DNA from: Akkermansiaceae bacterium
Lineage (GTDB): Bacteria; Verrucomicrobiota; Verrucomicrobiia; Verrucomicrobiales; Akkermansiaceae
Length of the DNA: 54,317 bases
Assembly (NCBI GenBank): GCA_021200315.1
Contig: JAJQGU010000069.1
Coordinates: 18,063-72,379, forward strand
Direction: 5' to 3'
In this document: positions 27,543-36,242 of the stretch, piece by piece
Layout: each line of letters begins with the position of its first letter
How positions within the stretch are numbered: position 1 is the first letter of the stretch
Translations under genes and position numbers: made by a program
Notes under the pieces: generated by a model
Databases searched by the model: none
What the model saw: only the letters and a program-made list of their open reading frames with translations
What the model was told of the DNA's origin: nothing

Positions 27543-28213
27543 ACTCCCCTTTTCCCCGCCTTGGCCTGCTGTTGCTTTCCGCGCTGTTCGCTTGTGTTCC
27601 CGCCCGGGCCGGGCTTGAGTTCGAAAGCCGGATGGTGCGCCGGGAAATCGAGCCCCGGCAAAGTGTCCTTCCTGTGGCTTTCACCTTCACCAACACGGGA
27701 GAGAAAACCGTCTCCATCGAACGCGTCAAACCCCATTGCCCCTGTACGGAGGCGCGCGTCGAGGGCGGAAGCGCCGTGGCTCCCGGCCGCTCGGGACGCA
27801 TCCTTCTGGTTGTCGATACCAGAACTTTTACCGGAACCGTCAGCAAGGACGTGTCCGTTTATACTTCCGACGGCGTTGAGCACAGGCTGGTCATCCGGGT
27901 GATGGTGAAGGAGCTTCTCGCCGTGCGCCCGAAGGGGCTTGTCTGGAAGCAGGGCGGCCCGGCCGAGACCAAGACCGTTACGATTGTGCTGACCCCTGAT
28001 TGTCCGTTCAGACTCAAGCGGGTGAGTCTTGTAGGCGACGCTTTCGATTACGAGCCTTCCACCGTGACCCCCGGGGTGCGCTATGCCGTCGCCGTCATTC
28101 CGAAGGACACGGGCAGGAAGATTGTCAACCGCCTGTTGATCGAGACGGACAGCGACGATCCGCGCTACGCGAGGATTCCCGTTTTCTTAAGCATTCATCC
28201 TGCGGCCCGATGA
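27539..28213 (+). CDS. DUF1573-family exported protein
   Basis: A 224-residue protein with a clear signal peptide (LGLLLLSALFACVPARA). The DUF1573 domain has FTFTNTGEKTVSIERVKPHCPCTEA at about residues 45-70, including the family's paired cysteines as CPC. A second Ig-like segment covers about 120-220. DUF1573 proteins are beta-sandwich, ASH/MSP-like exported domains of unknown function, common in Bacteroidetes and Verrucomicrobia. An upstream in-frame start at 27458 would overlap lspA and hide the signal peptide; the ATG at 27539 in an ATGA overlap is better. The next gene begins by another ATGA overlap, so lspA, this gene and the rhodanese form one coupled unit. Confidence 0.85.
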   Translation: MNSPFPRLGLLLLSALFACVPARAGLEFESRMVRREIEPRQSVLPVAFTFTNTGEKTVSIERVKPHCPCTEARVEGGSAVAPGRSGRILLVVDTRTFTGTVSKDVSVYTSDGVEHRLVIRVMVKELLAVRPKGLVWKQGGPAETKTVTIVLTPDCPFRLKRVSLVGDAFDYEPSTVTPGVRYAVAVIPKDTGRKIVNRLLIETDSDDPRYARIPVFLSIHPAAR

Positions 28214-28692
28214 GAGATACCTTCGGCCAGTTCGTCGCTCTCTGCTTTCTGATTCTGGCGGCCTCTCTGGGGTTGTGGTATGCGGATTCCCTTTTCTTCG
28301 CGCCCGGCCGTACGCCTCCCTGCCGGGAGCAGAATCTCCCCGAAGGGCGCGTTTGTCTGGAAACCGCCTTGGAACAATGGGGCGAGAAAATCGTGTGGAT
28401 CGACGCCCGGGATCAGAGCTCCTACGAACGGGGACACATTACCCTTGCGCCGGGCCGCTCGTTCCCTCTGCGCCGAGGTCCCGAATACGAGGAGCTGCTC
28501 GACCAGGCTCTCGAGCGCATGCTCGACGCCGGCTCCCGGGGCGAATGCGTCATCGTCTTCAGCGGGCGGGAGCATTCCGCGGCCGAAGAGATCGCCCAGG
28601 CTCTCCGCGATCTCGAGATGCTTGCCGCGCCCGTTTACGTGCTCGAAGACGGCTGGGAGCGCCTGAAAGAATCGCGCTTTCTTGTGCCGTAA
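28210..28692 (+). CDS. Membrane-anchored rhodanese-like protein lacking the active-site cysteine
   Basis: A 160-residue protein with one N-terminal transmembrane segment (about residues 6-28) and a rhodanese-like domain outside it. Visible features are WIDARDQSSYERGHI near residue 63, the loop strand CVIVFSGREHSAAEEIAQALR near 115, and YVLEDGWERL near 145. In active sulfurtransferases the loop after the central strand begins with cysteine (VVYC-x-SG); here that place reads VFSGREH, so sulfur transfer is unlikely. It begins in an ATGA overlap with the DUF1573 gene. A binding or scaffold role at the envelope is inference. murJ converges 35 bases downstream. Confidence 0.75.
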   Translation: MRDTFGQFVALCFLILAASLGLWYADSLFFAPGRTPPCREQNLPEGRVCLETALEQWGEKIVWIDARDQSSYERGHITLAPGRSFPLRRGPEYEELLDQALERMLDAGSRGECVIVFSGREHSAAEEIAQALRDLEMLAAPVYVLEDGWERLKESRFLVP

Positions 28693-28727
28693 GGGGGCTC
28701 TCTGCCCGGCGTGCGATTCCTCTTTTT

Positions 28728-30599
28728 TCAGGCCGCTTTCTTTCCCCTGTGCGCGAGAAGGCTGAGTGTGCCGGTGAATTCGGGCACGCGGAAGATCCAT
28801 GCGCCCGCAAAATACGAGGCGGCGGCGGCGCCGCCGCCGCATGCGAGCCCGAACAGGCGCCCGGAGAAGCTCCAAGAGGTGAATCCTTCGAAAAAAAAGC
28901 TTCGGATTCCCAGGCAGGCGGCGGCGAATACCGCGCCCGCCGCGGCGATGCGCAGGAGACCGGGGACGAGAACCTTCGGCGCCATGTGCCCGAGCAGACG
29001 CCTCAAATAGATGAAATAAAACAGAAAATTGAACGTGGTGATCACCGAGGTGGTGAGGGCCAGCCACGGAGCGCCTAGGTGCAGCACATGCACGAAGAGA
29101 TAGTTGAGGAAGATGGAAAGGGCGCAGGCCGCGAGAGCCAGCCCGGCGGGAGCCCAGGGCTTTTCAAGCGCCAGAAAGACAGGCTGCAGTACCTTCATGC
29201 CGGCATAGCCCAGCAATCCCAGGGAGTAGGCCGCCAGTACGCGTCCGGTGAGTTCCGATGCGGCCGCGGTGAAACGCCCGCGCTGGAAGAACAGACTGAC
29301 GATCTCTTCGCCCCAGAGCCCCAGCAGCACGGCCGAAGGCACGGCGAAGAACGCGGCGAAGCGCAGGGCGCCGGCGAGATGTTCGGGGATGTCGGAGCTT
29401 CCGCTGCGGGTGAGAGCCATGCGCGAGACGGAGGGCAGCACCACCATGCCTACGGCCACACCGAAGAGAGCTACGGGAAGCTGCCAGAGGTGGAAGGCGC
29501 TCGAGAGCGCGGTGACGGCGCCGGACGGCAGATACAGAGCGAAGGAGGTGTTGATGAAGACATTCGTCTGCGTGATGCCCGCCGCAATCACTCCGGGAAC
29601 CATGAGCGCCCAGACGCGGCGCACGCGCCCGTCCGTGAAGGAGAGCCGCCCGCCTTTCCACGTCAGGCCGATGTTCCAGCGGGGCGCATAGCCCTTCTGC
29701 CTCAGCTTGGGCACTTGGACGAGCACTTGAGCCGCGCCCCCCAGAACGACCGCCGCCGCAAAGCCGTACAGCGCGTCGGCGCCGAACGCGGGATCGATGC
29801 ACCAGCCGATCAATGCGCCCATCGCGATGGTGGTGAGGTTGAAGGCCGCGCTGGCGAGATTGGGCAGGCCGAATACCCCGAAGACATTGAGCGCGCCCAT
29901 GCTCAGGGCGGAAAGCGACGCCAGGAGGATGAACGGCCACATGATGCGGCAGAGATCGGCGGCCAGGTTGATGTAACTGCGCGGCTCCACTTGCAGCAGG
30001 GGGGCGCCGGAAGCCGTCCCGAGGTTTTCCGCCGTCGTGGTGAGCCGCACCGTTCCGCCGGGGGAGAGTTTCTCCAGCGTGCCGACGCGCAGGCACGAAT
30101 GCTCTGAAATTCCCTCGAGACCGGCGGAGGCTGTGAACACGGCCTCCTTCAGGCCGTCGGCGTCGGCTCGGATTTCGCGGAACGTGGCCGGGAGCTCCGT
30201 TCCCTGCGCGGCCGCGTCCGGCGGCGTCACGAGCACAAGGCGGGCGCGCTCCGGGTAGAGAGCCTGCATGAACGCCCCGGCCAGCAGGACGCCGAGAGCG
30301 ACGAGGCACACCATGAGAGATACCAGCTGGGAAACGACTTGATGGGCGAGCTCCCATGCGGCTTCGCGTCCCGATTGTTCTTCCGCCTTGCTCATCACGC
30401 TGGTGAAGCTCTGGGAAAGAGCTCCCTCGGCGAACATGTCGCGCAACATGTTGGGCACGCGGAACGCCGTCAGAAAGGCGTCGAGCGCTCCCGTGGCGCC
30501 GAACAGCGCGGTATAGGCTACTTCCCGCGCCAGTCCGGTGAACCGGCAGCAGAAGATGGCCGCTGCGGCGATCAGGCTGCTGCGTTTCAGGGAAGACAT
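28728..30599 (-). CDS. murJ: Lipid II flippase MurJ with an extra periplasmic insertion
   Basis: MurJ flips lipid II across the inner membrane for cell wall synthesis. The 623-residue protein has the MOP-fold profile of about 14 membrane segments. Family motifs are RFTGLAREV near residue 19, AFRVPNMLRDMFAEGALSQSF at about 45-65 and the later QLPVALFGVAVGMVVLPS. An unusual segment of about 90 residues (about 117-207, DNA 29979-30251) lies between the third and fourth membrane segments, where other MurJ proteins have only about 20. It is the last gene of the hom operon, starting 9 bases after the kinase stop. Confidence 0.93.
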   Translation of the reverse strand: MSSLKRSSLIAAAAIFCCRFTGLAREVAYTALFGATGALDAFLTAFRVPNMLRDMFAEGALSQSFTSVMSKAEEQSGREAAWELAHQVVSQLVSLMVCLVALGVLLAGAFMQALYPERARLVLVTPPDAAAQGTELPATFREIRADADGLKEAVFTASAGLEGISEHSCLRVGTLEKLSPGGTVRLTTTAENLGTASGAPLLQVEPRSYINLAADLCRIMWPFILLASLSALSMGALNVFGVFGLPNLASAAFNLTTIAMGALIGWCIDPAFGADALYGFAAAVVLGGAAQVLVQVPKLRQKGYAPRWNIGLTWKGGRLSFTDGRVRRVWALMVPGVIAAGITQTNVFINTSFALYLPSGAVTALSSAFHLWQLPVALFGVAVGMVVLPSVSRMALTRSGSSDIPEHLAGALRFAAFFAVPSAVLLGLWGEEIVSLFFQRGRFTAAASELTGRVLAAYSLGLLGYAGMKVLQPVFLALEKPWAPAGLALAACALSIFLNYLFVHVLHLGAPWLALTTSVITTFNFLFYFIYLRRLLGHMAPKVLVPGLLRIAAAGAVFAAACLGIRSFFFEGFTSWSFSGRLFGLACGGGAAAASYFAGAWIFRVPEFTGTLSLLAHRGKKAA

Positions 30600-30608
30600 G
30601 CCGGCGCG

Positions 30609-31695
30609 TCAGACGGGTTTGCGGCAGTAGGGTTCGACGGGGCGCAGGCCGGGCGTGCTTTTCAGAGCGGTTTCCCTGGCCGTGGGGTCGGAAAACAGAT
30701 AGAGGGCGTAGCCGCCGTGTCCGCCGCCCAGATATTTGCGGGCGATGCTGCCCTCGATGGGTGCAAGGGGCTTCATCCCCTCGTCGAGCTGCACGCTGTA
30801 ATAGAGGTTGATTCCTGCGGCGAGCGCATGGACGCTGCTTTCCAGTACGCCCGTGCGGGCGATCAGCGCGCTCTGGGCGATTCTCTCGTAGTCGCGCTCG
30901 CGGTTCACGTTCGAGGGCGTGTCGTGGTCGACGCCCGTGTAGATGATGGCCATGCGCCCATCCAGAAAATCGCCGGTGGACTTCATGTCGAGTACGGGCA
31001 GCGGACCCGAGCGCCAGACGCAGCAGCCCGTCTCCCTGATCACGGCGGGGTCCTGCCAGCCCACGCCGAGGCCGAGTTCGGCTTCGACCGGATTGCGCCC
31101 TTCCAGAATGGCCCATGCGCCGCTGCCTCCCATGCCGGAGCGCTTCTCGTACGGCCAGTCGCGCAGGGATACCATCGGCGTGACGGCGCAGTTGACCACG
31201 TAGTCGCCGGGCCGTGCGTGCGCGGGCACGTCGAGCCAGCCGCCGGCGAAATCGACGCGCAGGGGAACCTCCGTGGGCGCCTTGATGCGATTGACCAGCA
31301 GCGTGGTGGAAACCGGCGGGAACTTCGGGGGTGTCTTGGGCAGCACGATGTATTCCGCCCCCACCCGGGAGCAGAGCTCCCGTTTCACCTCGGTGTAGAG
31401 ATCGTCTTCTGTGACGACGAGCGCATGAGGCTTGATTGCCAGAAATTCATCTTCGAAATCGAGACCTTTCTTCATGCCCCTGCCCACAATGACGCAGTCG
31501 ACCATCCGAAGGCTTTCGAGGAGCACTTTCTTGTGCGCGTCGGGAATCGAGGGCTTGCGCTTCTTGTGGTGCCACAGCACTTCTTCCGAGGCGAACGAGA
31601 CAATCAGGTAGTCTCCCAGCGCGCGCTTCTTGAAAGAATTGGATGTGTCCGGCGTGGAGGATGTCATAACATCCGGAAACGAATATTTTTTTCAT
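30609..31695 (-). pseudogene. Cytidylyltransferase-GHMP sugar kinase fusion, apparent frameshift
   Basis: Two frames must be joined. The first, from the ATG at 31695, encodes the nucleotidyltransferase start MKKIFVSGCYDILHAGHIQ with the HxGH motif. The second carries GDYLIVSFASEEV and the rest. The break falls in a GC dinucleotide run at 31619-31626; one more GC would restore a 362-residue protein. Domain order: cytidylyltransferase at about 1-140 (HAGH; PVSTTLL as the ISTS-like motif), then GHMP kinase at about 145-360 with PLRVDFAGGWLDV, GMGGSGA and GGGHGGYA. The likely role is to phosphorylate a sugar and activate it for an envelope polymer; the substrate is unknown. The shift may be real, phase-variable or a sequencing error. 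The downstream frame alone could start at 31667. Confidence 0.8.
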
Positions 31696-31740
31696 GGTTT
31701 TGCTCTTTCGGTGGAAGTGGTGCTGGGTGGCGGGGCGGGA

Positions 31741-33390
31741 TCAGCGGCTGGCGTCGGGCAAGCCTTCTCCGATTTTGCGGATTACCTGTTTGGCGAGGTC
31801 TCGTTCCTTCATGAAGAGGTAGGCGCGGGAAAGTTCGCGTACGGCTTGTTTGTAAAGGGCGGGTTCCGCCTTGTCGAATGCCTCCCGTGCGGTCTTGTCG
31901 AAGGCTTCGATGTCGCGCACCACACCCAGGAACTGCCGTGCGGCGGCGGCGTCATTTTTCGCCTGAAGCTGCGCCAATCCCAGCTTGCAGCGGATGGACA
32001 GGGCGCGCCCGTCCGTCAGATCGGGGTACAGAGTCTGCGAGAGTTTGAGCGCCTTTGCGTACCAGCCGGCCGCTTCCGCGTATTCCTTGCGGGCTTTGTG
32101 GCTCTCGGCCAGGTTGGAGGCGATGCCGGCCATCAGGGAATCCCTGTTCTCCAGCGCGGCGGGAGCGGCTTCCAGCGCCGCCCAGCCCAGCCGGGCGAAT
32201 TTCTCCCTCTCTTCTCCCTGGCTGTTCTCCCCCAGCAGAATCAGGGCGCGGATCCGTTCAGAGGCATCGGGATCCTTTTCGGCCAGGTATTTGAGGTCGT
32301 CGCGGGCCTGTTCCATTTCGTTCTGCGAAATGAGCGCGCGCGAGCGGAGGCGCGCGATGCGCAGTTCCGTTTCGGGCGTCATTTCGTTGAAGCCTTCGGC
32401 GAACGCGGCGGCCAGCGACAGCGCCTTGGCGCATCCCGGCGCGTCCCCCAGACGGTGGAGGATCTCTCCGAGCATCATGTAGCACGCGGGCAGGGATTTG
32501 TTGAGATTCCCGGAGCCCAGCATCGAGCTGACGCAGCGGTCCATCTTGATGGCGAGGTCTCTCAGGATGTCCGGCTTCAGGTTGGCGTCCTCGGAGAGGG
32601 TGGTGCGCACCTCCTCCATCAAGAGGATGGAGGTGGCGGGGCAGGGCGGCCAGTTCTGAGCCTTGAGCAGAGACTTGACTTGTACGTAAACGGGCTCCTT
32701 CACCTCGGAGAGGTGGGCGCGCTGCAGTTGCAGCGCGGCGGCGTCCGCCGCCTGTGATTGCGTTTCAATGCGCGCCTGCACATGGGGCTTGTCCAGCCTG
32801 GTGATTCGCTTGATGGCGTCGTTTTTGTCCTGCAGTTTCAGGTCGGTGTCCACGCTGCGCTGGAGAGAGCGCAGCAGGTAGGATATATCCTCTTTCGAAG
32901 TGTTCTCGCTCAGTATCTTCTGGATTTTATCCTCGATTTTCAGCTGGAGTTCGTAGTCGCCGTGTTCCCGAGCCTCTTCCGCCAGCGTTTCAAGCTGGGG
33001 CGTGTTGGCGATGGAGATTACTTCGGGCAGAATCTTGAGCGTTTCGTCCCATTCGCCGATTTCGATCAGGCGGTTCATCAAAATCCACTCGAACTGCTTC
33101 TTGGTTCTCGCGTCTTTGATCCATGCCACGCGGGCCCGGTAGTCGCGGGCCAGTTCGAGTACGGAGATGCGGTCTCCCGCAAGGCTGGACATGAGGCGGT
33201 CGAGGCGCTCGTTGGCTTCGGCGTCGCTGGTGATCTTCTCGATTTTCGGCGTGAACCAGGAGGCGATGGCGTCCCGCTTGCTGTACAGGAAAAGCGAAAG
33301 GCCGATGATGACGATGACGCCGATGGTCACGGGGAGGTGCGTCTTGCTGTGTTTCTTGCGCGGGGTGAAGCGTCTGTGCATGGCTGACAT
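31741..33390 (-). CDS. Membrane-anchored TPR-like protein (second of a paralogous pair)
   Basis: A 549-residue protein with a basic N-terminus (HRRFTPRKKHSK), one transmembrane segment near residues 21-38, and a helical, TPR-like periplasmic part. TPR character is clearest at the C-terminus (AEAAGWYAKALKLSQTLYPD, RELSRAYLFMKERDLAKQ). Residues about 70-105 contain ARVAWIKDARTKKQFEWIL, which matches RGELAWIKDAALLREVKWML in the upstream neighbour, so the two are paralogues. An open frame extends upstream to 33630 but overlaps the neighbour; the ATG at 33390 leaves a 20-base gap. No enzymatic motif is seen. It lies between lysC and envelope genes in one operon. Confidence 0.75.
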   Translation of the reverse strand: MSAMHRRFTPRKKHSKTHLPVTIGVIVIIGLSLFLYSKRDAIASWFTPKIEKITSDAEANERLDRLMSSLAGDRISVLELARDYRARVAWIKDARTKKQFEWILMNRLIEIGEWDETLKILPEVISIANTPQLETLAEEAREHGDYELQLKIEDKIQKILSENTSKEDISYLLRSLQRSVDTDLKLQDKNDAIKRITRLDKPHVQARIETQSQAADAAALQLQRAHLSEVKEPVYVQVKSLLKAQNWPPCPATSILLMEEVRTTLSEDANLKPDILRDLAIKMDRCVSSMLGSGNLNKSLPACYMMLGEILHRLGDAPGCAKALSLAAAFAEGFNEMTPETELRIARLRSRALISQNEMEQARDDLKYLAEKDPDASERIRALILLGENSQGEEREKFARLGWAALEAAPAALENRDSLMAGIASNLAESHKARKEYAEAAGWYAKALKLSQTLYPDLTDGRALSIRCKLGLAQLQAKNDAAAARQFLGVVRDIEAFDKTAREAFDKAEPALYKQAVRELSRAYLFMKERDLAKQVIRKIGEGLPDASR

Positions 33391-33410
33391 GGTATCGGAG
33401 ATGAGGGCTG

Positions 33411-35006
33411 TTAGTTGTCGGAAGATTCCGGGATGGAAGTTGCTTTGGCGGTTTCCCGGCGGCACCCGTGTATCTGGTCCAGAATTTCCTGCCGGCGGTC
33501 TTCGTCGAGCAGAGGCAGAACTTCCTCCCAGCACGACAGCGCCTGCTTCCATTGCTTGTTCTCGCTGTAGGCATAGCCGAGGCTCAGAAGAAGGGCGGCC
33601 TTCAATTCGGGCGGCGCCGTGTCTCCGCACAGGCGGAGTTCGCCGAGAGCCGCCCGATAGGCCGCGATGCTGCCGTTGGTGTCCCCTTTCATGTCGAGGG
33701 CCAGCCCCAGAGTGCGGTTGACGCGGGCCTTTGAGGCGAGGTCCTTTTCAAAGTGCCGGCTGCGCAGGGCGGCCGCTTGTTCGAGGGCGGCCGCGGCGTC
33801 ATCCGGGCGCCCCAGTTCGATGGAGGCGCGCCCCGCGCCTTCGAGAGCCTGAGCCAGGGCGGCGGGCTCGCCGGTGAAGGCCGCCGCCTTTTGGAAGTCC
33901 GCGAGGGCCTGTTCGGGCATGCCCTTGTTCAGAAGCGCCCAGCCGCGCTGGTCATAGAGGCAGGGCCAGTAGGGGGAGTCCTCCCCGAGGCGTGCACGGG
34001 CGATGCCTTCCGCCCGATAGAGCAGCGGCAGGGCGTCATCGAATTGTTTCTTTTCGCTGGCGAGGCGGGCGAGTGAGCGCAGCCCGCTCAGCAGGTAGCT
34101 GCCTTCGGCGCCGGCGGCGGAGCATGCGTTTACTCCCGATTCGAGCAGTTCCTCGGCTTCCGCCCTGCGCCCCAGTTCGAGCAGAGCCTCGCCGAGGCAG
34201 ATGCGCGCGCTGGCCGGTTCCGGGAGGGGGCGCTTCCCTTGCCATGCCCGGACGGCCAGCCCGAAATATTTGTTGGCGCCGTCCGCGTCTCCCTGGGCGC
34301 GGAAGACGCGCCCGAGATGCACCAGGGCGCTCGTCTGAAGACCGAGCCCCGGTTCCCCGAGCGAGCCCGCCCGGCCGTAGATCTTTTTCAACGTGGAGAC
34401 GAGAGTCTGCGGATCGCCGTCCGCGGCGGCCAGCTCCGCTTCGCTGTTCAGGCAGCGCAGTTCGTCGTGAACGAGCCCGAGGCGCGCGTAGTTCTCCCGC
34501 GCCCGCGTGTACAGGGACAGCGCGCGGGCGGGGTCGCCCTGTTTCGCTTCGGCCGCGGCCGCGCTTTCCAGACGGTGTGTCCATGCGGCGTCCGGGTTCA
34601 AGCCTTCCTCTCCGAAGATTTCGTCAGCCAGGGGGCGCGCCGATGAGAGGAGCCCCCGCCGGATCAGGGCGTCGCACAGCATCCATTTCACTTCGCGCAG
34701 GAGGGCGGCGTCTTTGATCCACGCGAGTTCGCCGCGGCGGTGAGCGGCGAGCCGTTCGAGGCTGGCGTCGTCGCCGGAGAGGTGTTTCAGGCAGTGGCTG
34801 AGGTTCAGGACGGCCTTTTCGTCGCTCAGAGCCTGCGCTTTGGGCGAGGGCGAATCCTGCCCCTTCTCGTACCCGTGGGAGGCCCCGACGCGGTAGGCGC
34901 TGATTTCCAATGCCGCGATGGCGACGACGAGCAGCCCCGCCGCTATCCGTTTGACGGCGGGCTTGAATTCGTATTCCTCCTTCGCGGGTACGGGGGCGTC
35001 CGGCAT
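33411..35006 (-). CDS. Membrane-anchored TPR protein (first of a paralogous pair)
   Basis: A 531-residue protein with a cytoplasmic start of about 20 residues, a transmembrane segment near 21-40, and then about a dozen TPR-like helix pairs. Examples are ALSLYTRARENYARLGLVHD near 155, VHLGRVFRAQGDADGANKYFGLA near 210, DQRGWALLNKGMPEQALADFQKA near 350 and SLGYAYSENKQWKQALSCWEEVL near 485. TPR proteins assemble complexes; partners are unknown here. The AWIKDA block near residues 90-110 is shared with the next gene. It starts 3 bases after lysC, so it is translationally linked to amino-acid synthesis genes, an unusual context. Confidence 0.8.
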   Translation of the reverse strand: MPDAPVPAKEEYEFKPAVKRIAAGLLVVAIAALEISAYRVGASHGYEKGQDSPSPKAQALSDEKAVLNLSHCLKHLSGDDASLERLAAHRRGELAWIKDAALLREVKWMLCDALIRRGLLSSARPLADEIFGEEGLNPDAAWTHRLESAAAAEAKQGDPARALSLYTRARENYARLGLVHDELRCLNSEAELAAADGDPQTLVSTLKKIYGRAGSLGEPGLGLQTSALVHLGRVFRAQGDADGANKYFGLAVRAWQGKRPLPEPASARICLGEALLELGRRAEAEELLESGVNACSAAGAEGSYLLSGLRSLARLASEKKQFDDALPLLYRAEGIARARLGEDSPYWPCLYDQRGWALLNKGMPEQALADFQKAAAFTGEPAALAQALEGAGRASIELGRPDDAAAALEQAAALRSRHFEKDLASKARVNRTLGLALDMKGDTNGSIAAYRAALGELRLCGDTAPPELKAALLLSLGYAYSENKQWKQALSCWEEVLPLLDEDRRQEILDQIHGCRRETAKATSIPESSDN

Positions 35007-35009
35007 GGG

Positions 35010-36236
35010 TCAGGGCTTGATGGCGTTCAGGTGAAAAGCCGCGTGGACGGCGCTGGCCGCACGTTCCACGTCCCGTTCGTCTACCGTGAGCGTGATCTTG
35101 ATTTCTGACGTGGAAATCATCCCGACGGGAATGCCTTCGTCCGCCATGGTCTGAAACACGGTGGCCGCCACTCCCGAGTGGGAGCGCATGCCGATTCCCA
35201 CGACGGAGAGCTTGGCGAGGCCGGCTTCCGTCTCGAGCCGGGCGTTCGGCCCGAATTCGGCCATCAGGGGCTTCAGAGCCGCCTGGGCATGGCCGAGGTC
35301 GTTCACGTGCATGGTGAACGATTGGCGGGCGATGCCGTCGTGCGCCGTGTTGGCCACGATCATGTCGATGTTGATTTCGGCTTCGGCCAGTGCGTTGAGA
35401 ATCTTGGCCGTGTAGGCCACGGGAGCCGTGATGCCCGAGACGGTGACGCGGGCCTGGCCGCGCTCGATGGAGATGCCCCGCACGGCGACGGCCTCCATGG
35501 CGGGGATTTCCTCTTGTACGATGGTGCCTGGATTGTTGTTCATGGAATTGCGCACTTCAAAGGCGACGTGGAATTTCTTGGCGAATTCGACCGAGCGGGC
35601 CTGCATGACTTTCGAGCCGCTCGACGCCATTTCGAGCATTTCGTCGTAGGAAAGGGAGGGGATTTTCGCGGCGTCGCGCACGATGCGGGGGTCGCAGGTG
35701 TAGACGCCGTCCACGTCGGTGTAGATCTGGCAGACGTCCGCTTTCAGCGCGGCGGCCAGGGCGATGGCCGAGAGGTCCGAGCCGCCCCGGCCGAGGGTGT
35801 GGATGAGCCCTTCTTCCGTGATGCCCTGAAAGCCGGCGCAGATGAGAATGTTGCCTTCCGCGAGCCGGCTGAGCATGAAGCCCGGGTGAATGCTGCCGAT
35901 TCTTCCCCGCGTGTGCGAGCCGAAGGTGCGGATGCCCGCCTGGGCTCCCGTGATCGAGACCGCCTTGCCTCCCATGTCCTGGATGGCCATGCAGAGCAGG
36001 GCGATGGACTGCTGCTCGCCTGTGGAGAGCAGCACGTCCAGTTCGCGTTCCGAGGGCGCGGGTGTCACCTCGTGCGCCAGCTTGATGAGACGATCCGTCA
36101 CCCCCTGCATGGCGGAGACCACGCCCACCACGCTGTTCCCTTCCCGGGCCGTGTCCAGCAGGCGGCGGGCGACGTTGCGGATGCGGTCAATCGTGCCTAC
36201 CGAAGAACCTCCGTATTTCTGTACGATGAGCGCCAT
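35010..36236 (-). CDS. lysC: Aspartate kinase
   Basis: Aspartokinase makes aspartyl phosphate, the first step to lysine, threonine, methionine and diaminopimelate for peptidoglycan. The 408-residue single-function enzyme has VQKYGGSSVG at residues 5-14, the kinase motifs STGEQQS near 92 and TLGRGGSDLSAIALAAAL near 168, and YTDVDGVYTCDPR near 195. Two ACT domains lie at about 265-330 and 345-400 (the regulatory part that usually senses lysine and/or threonine). It starts 6 bases after hom. No leader peptide or riboswitch is seen before the operon. Confidence 0.96.
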   Translation of the reverse strand: MALIVQKYGGSSVGTIDRIRNVARRLLDTAREGNSVVGVVSAMQGVTDRLIKLAHEVTPAPSERELDVLLSTGEQQSIALLCMAIQDMGGKAVSITGAQAGIRTFGSHTRGRIGSIHPGFMLSRLAEGNILICAGFQGITEEGLIHTLGRGGSDLSAIALAAALKADVCQIYTDVDGVYTCDPRIVRDAAKIPSLSYDEMLEMASSGSKVMQARSVEFAKKFHVAFEVRNSMNNNPGTIVQEEIPAMEAVAVRGISIERGQARVTVSGITAPVAYTAKILNALAEAEINIDMIVANTAHDGIARQSFTMHVNDLGHAQAALKPLMAEFGPNARLETEAGLAKLSVVGIGMRSHSGVAATVFQTMADEGIPVGMISTSEIKITLTVDERDVERAASAVHAAFHLNAIKP

Positions 36237-36242
36237 GGTCGT

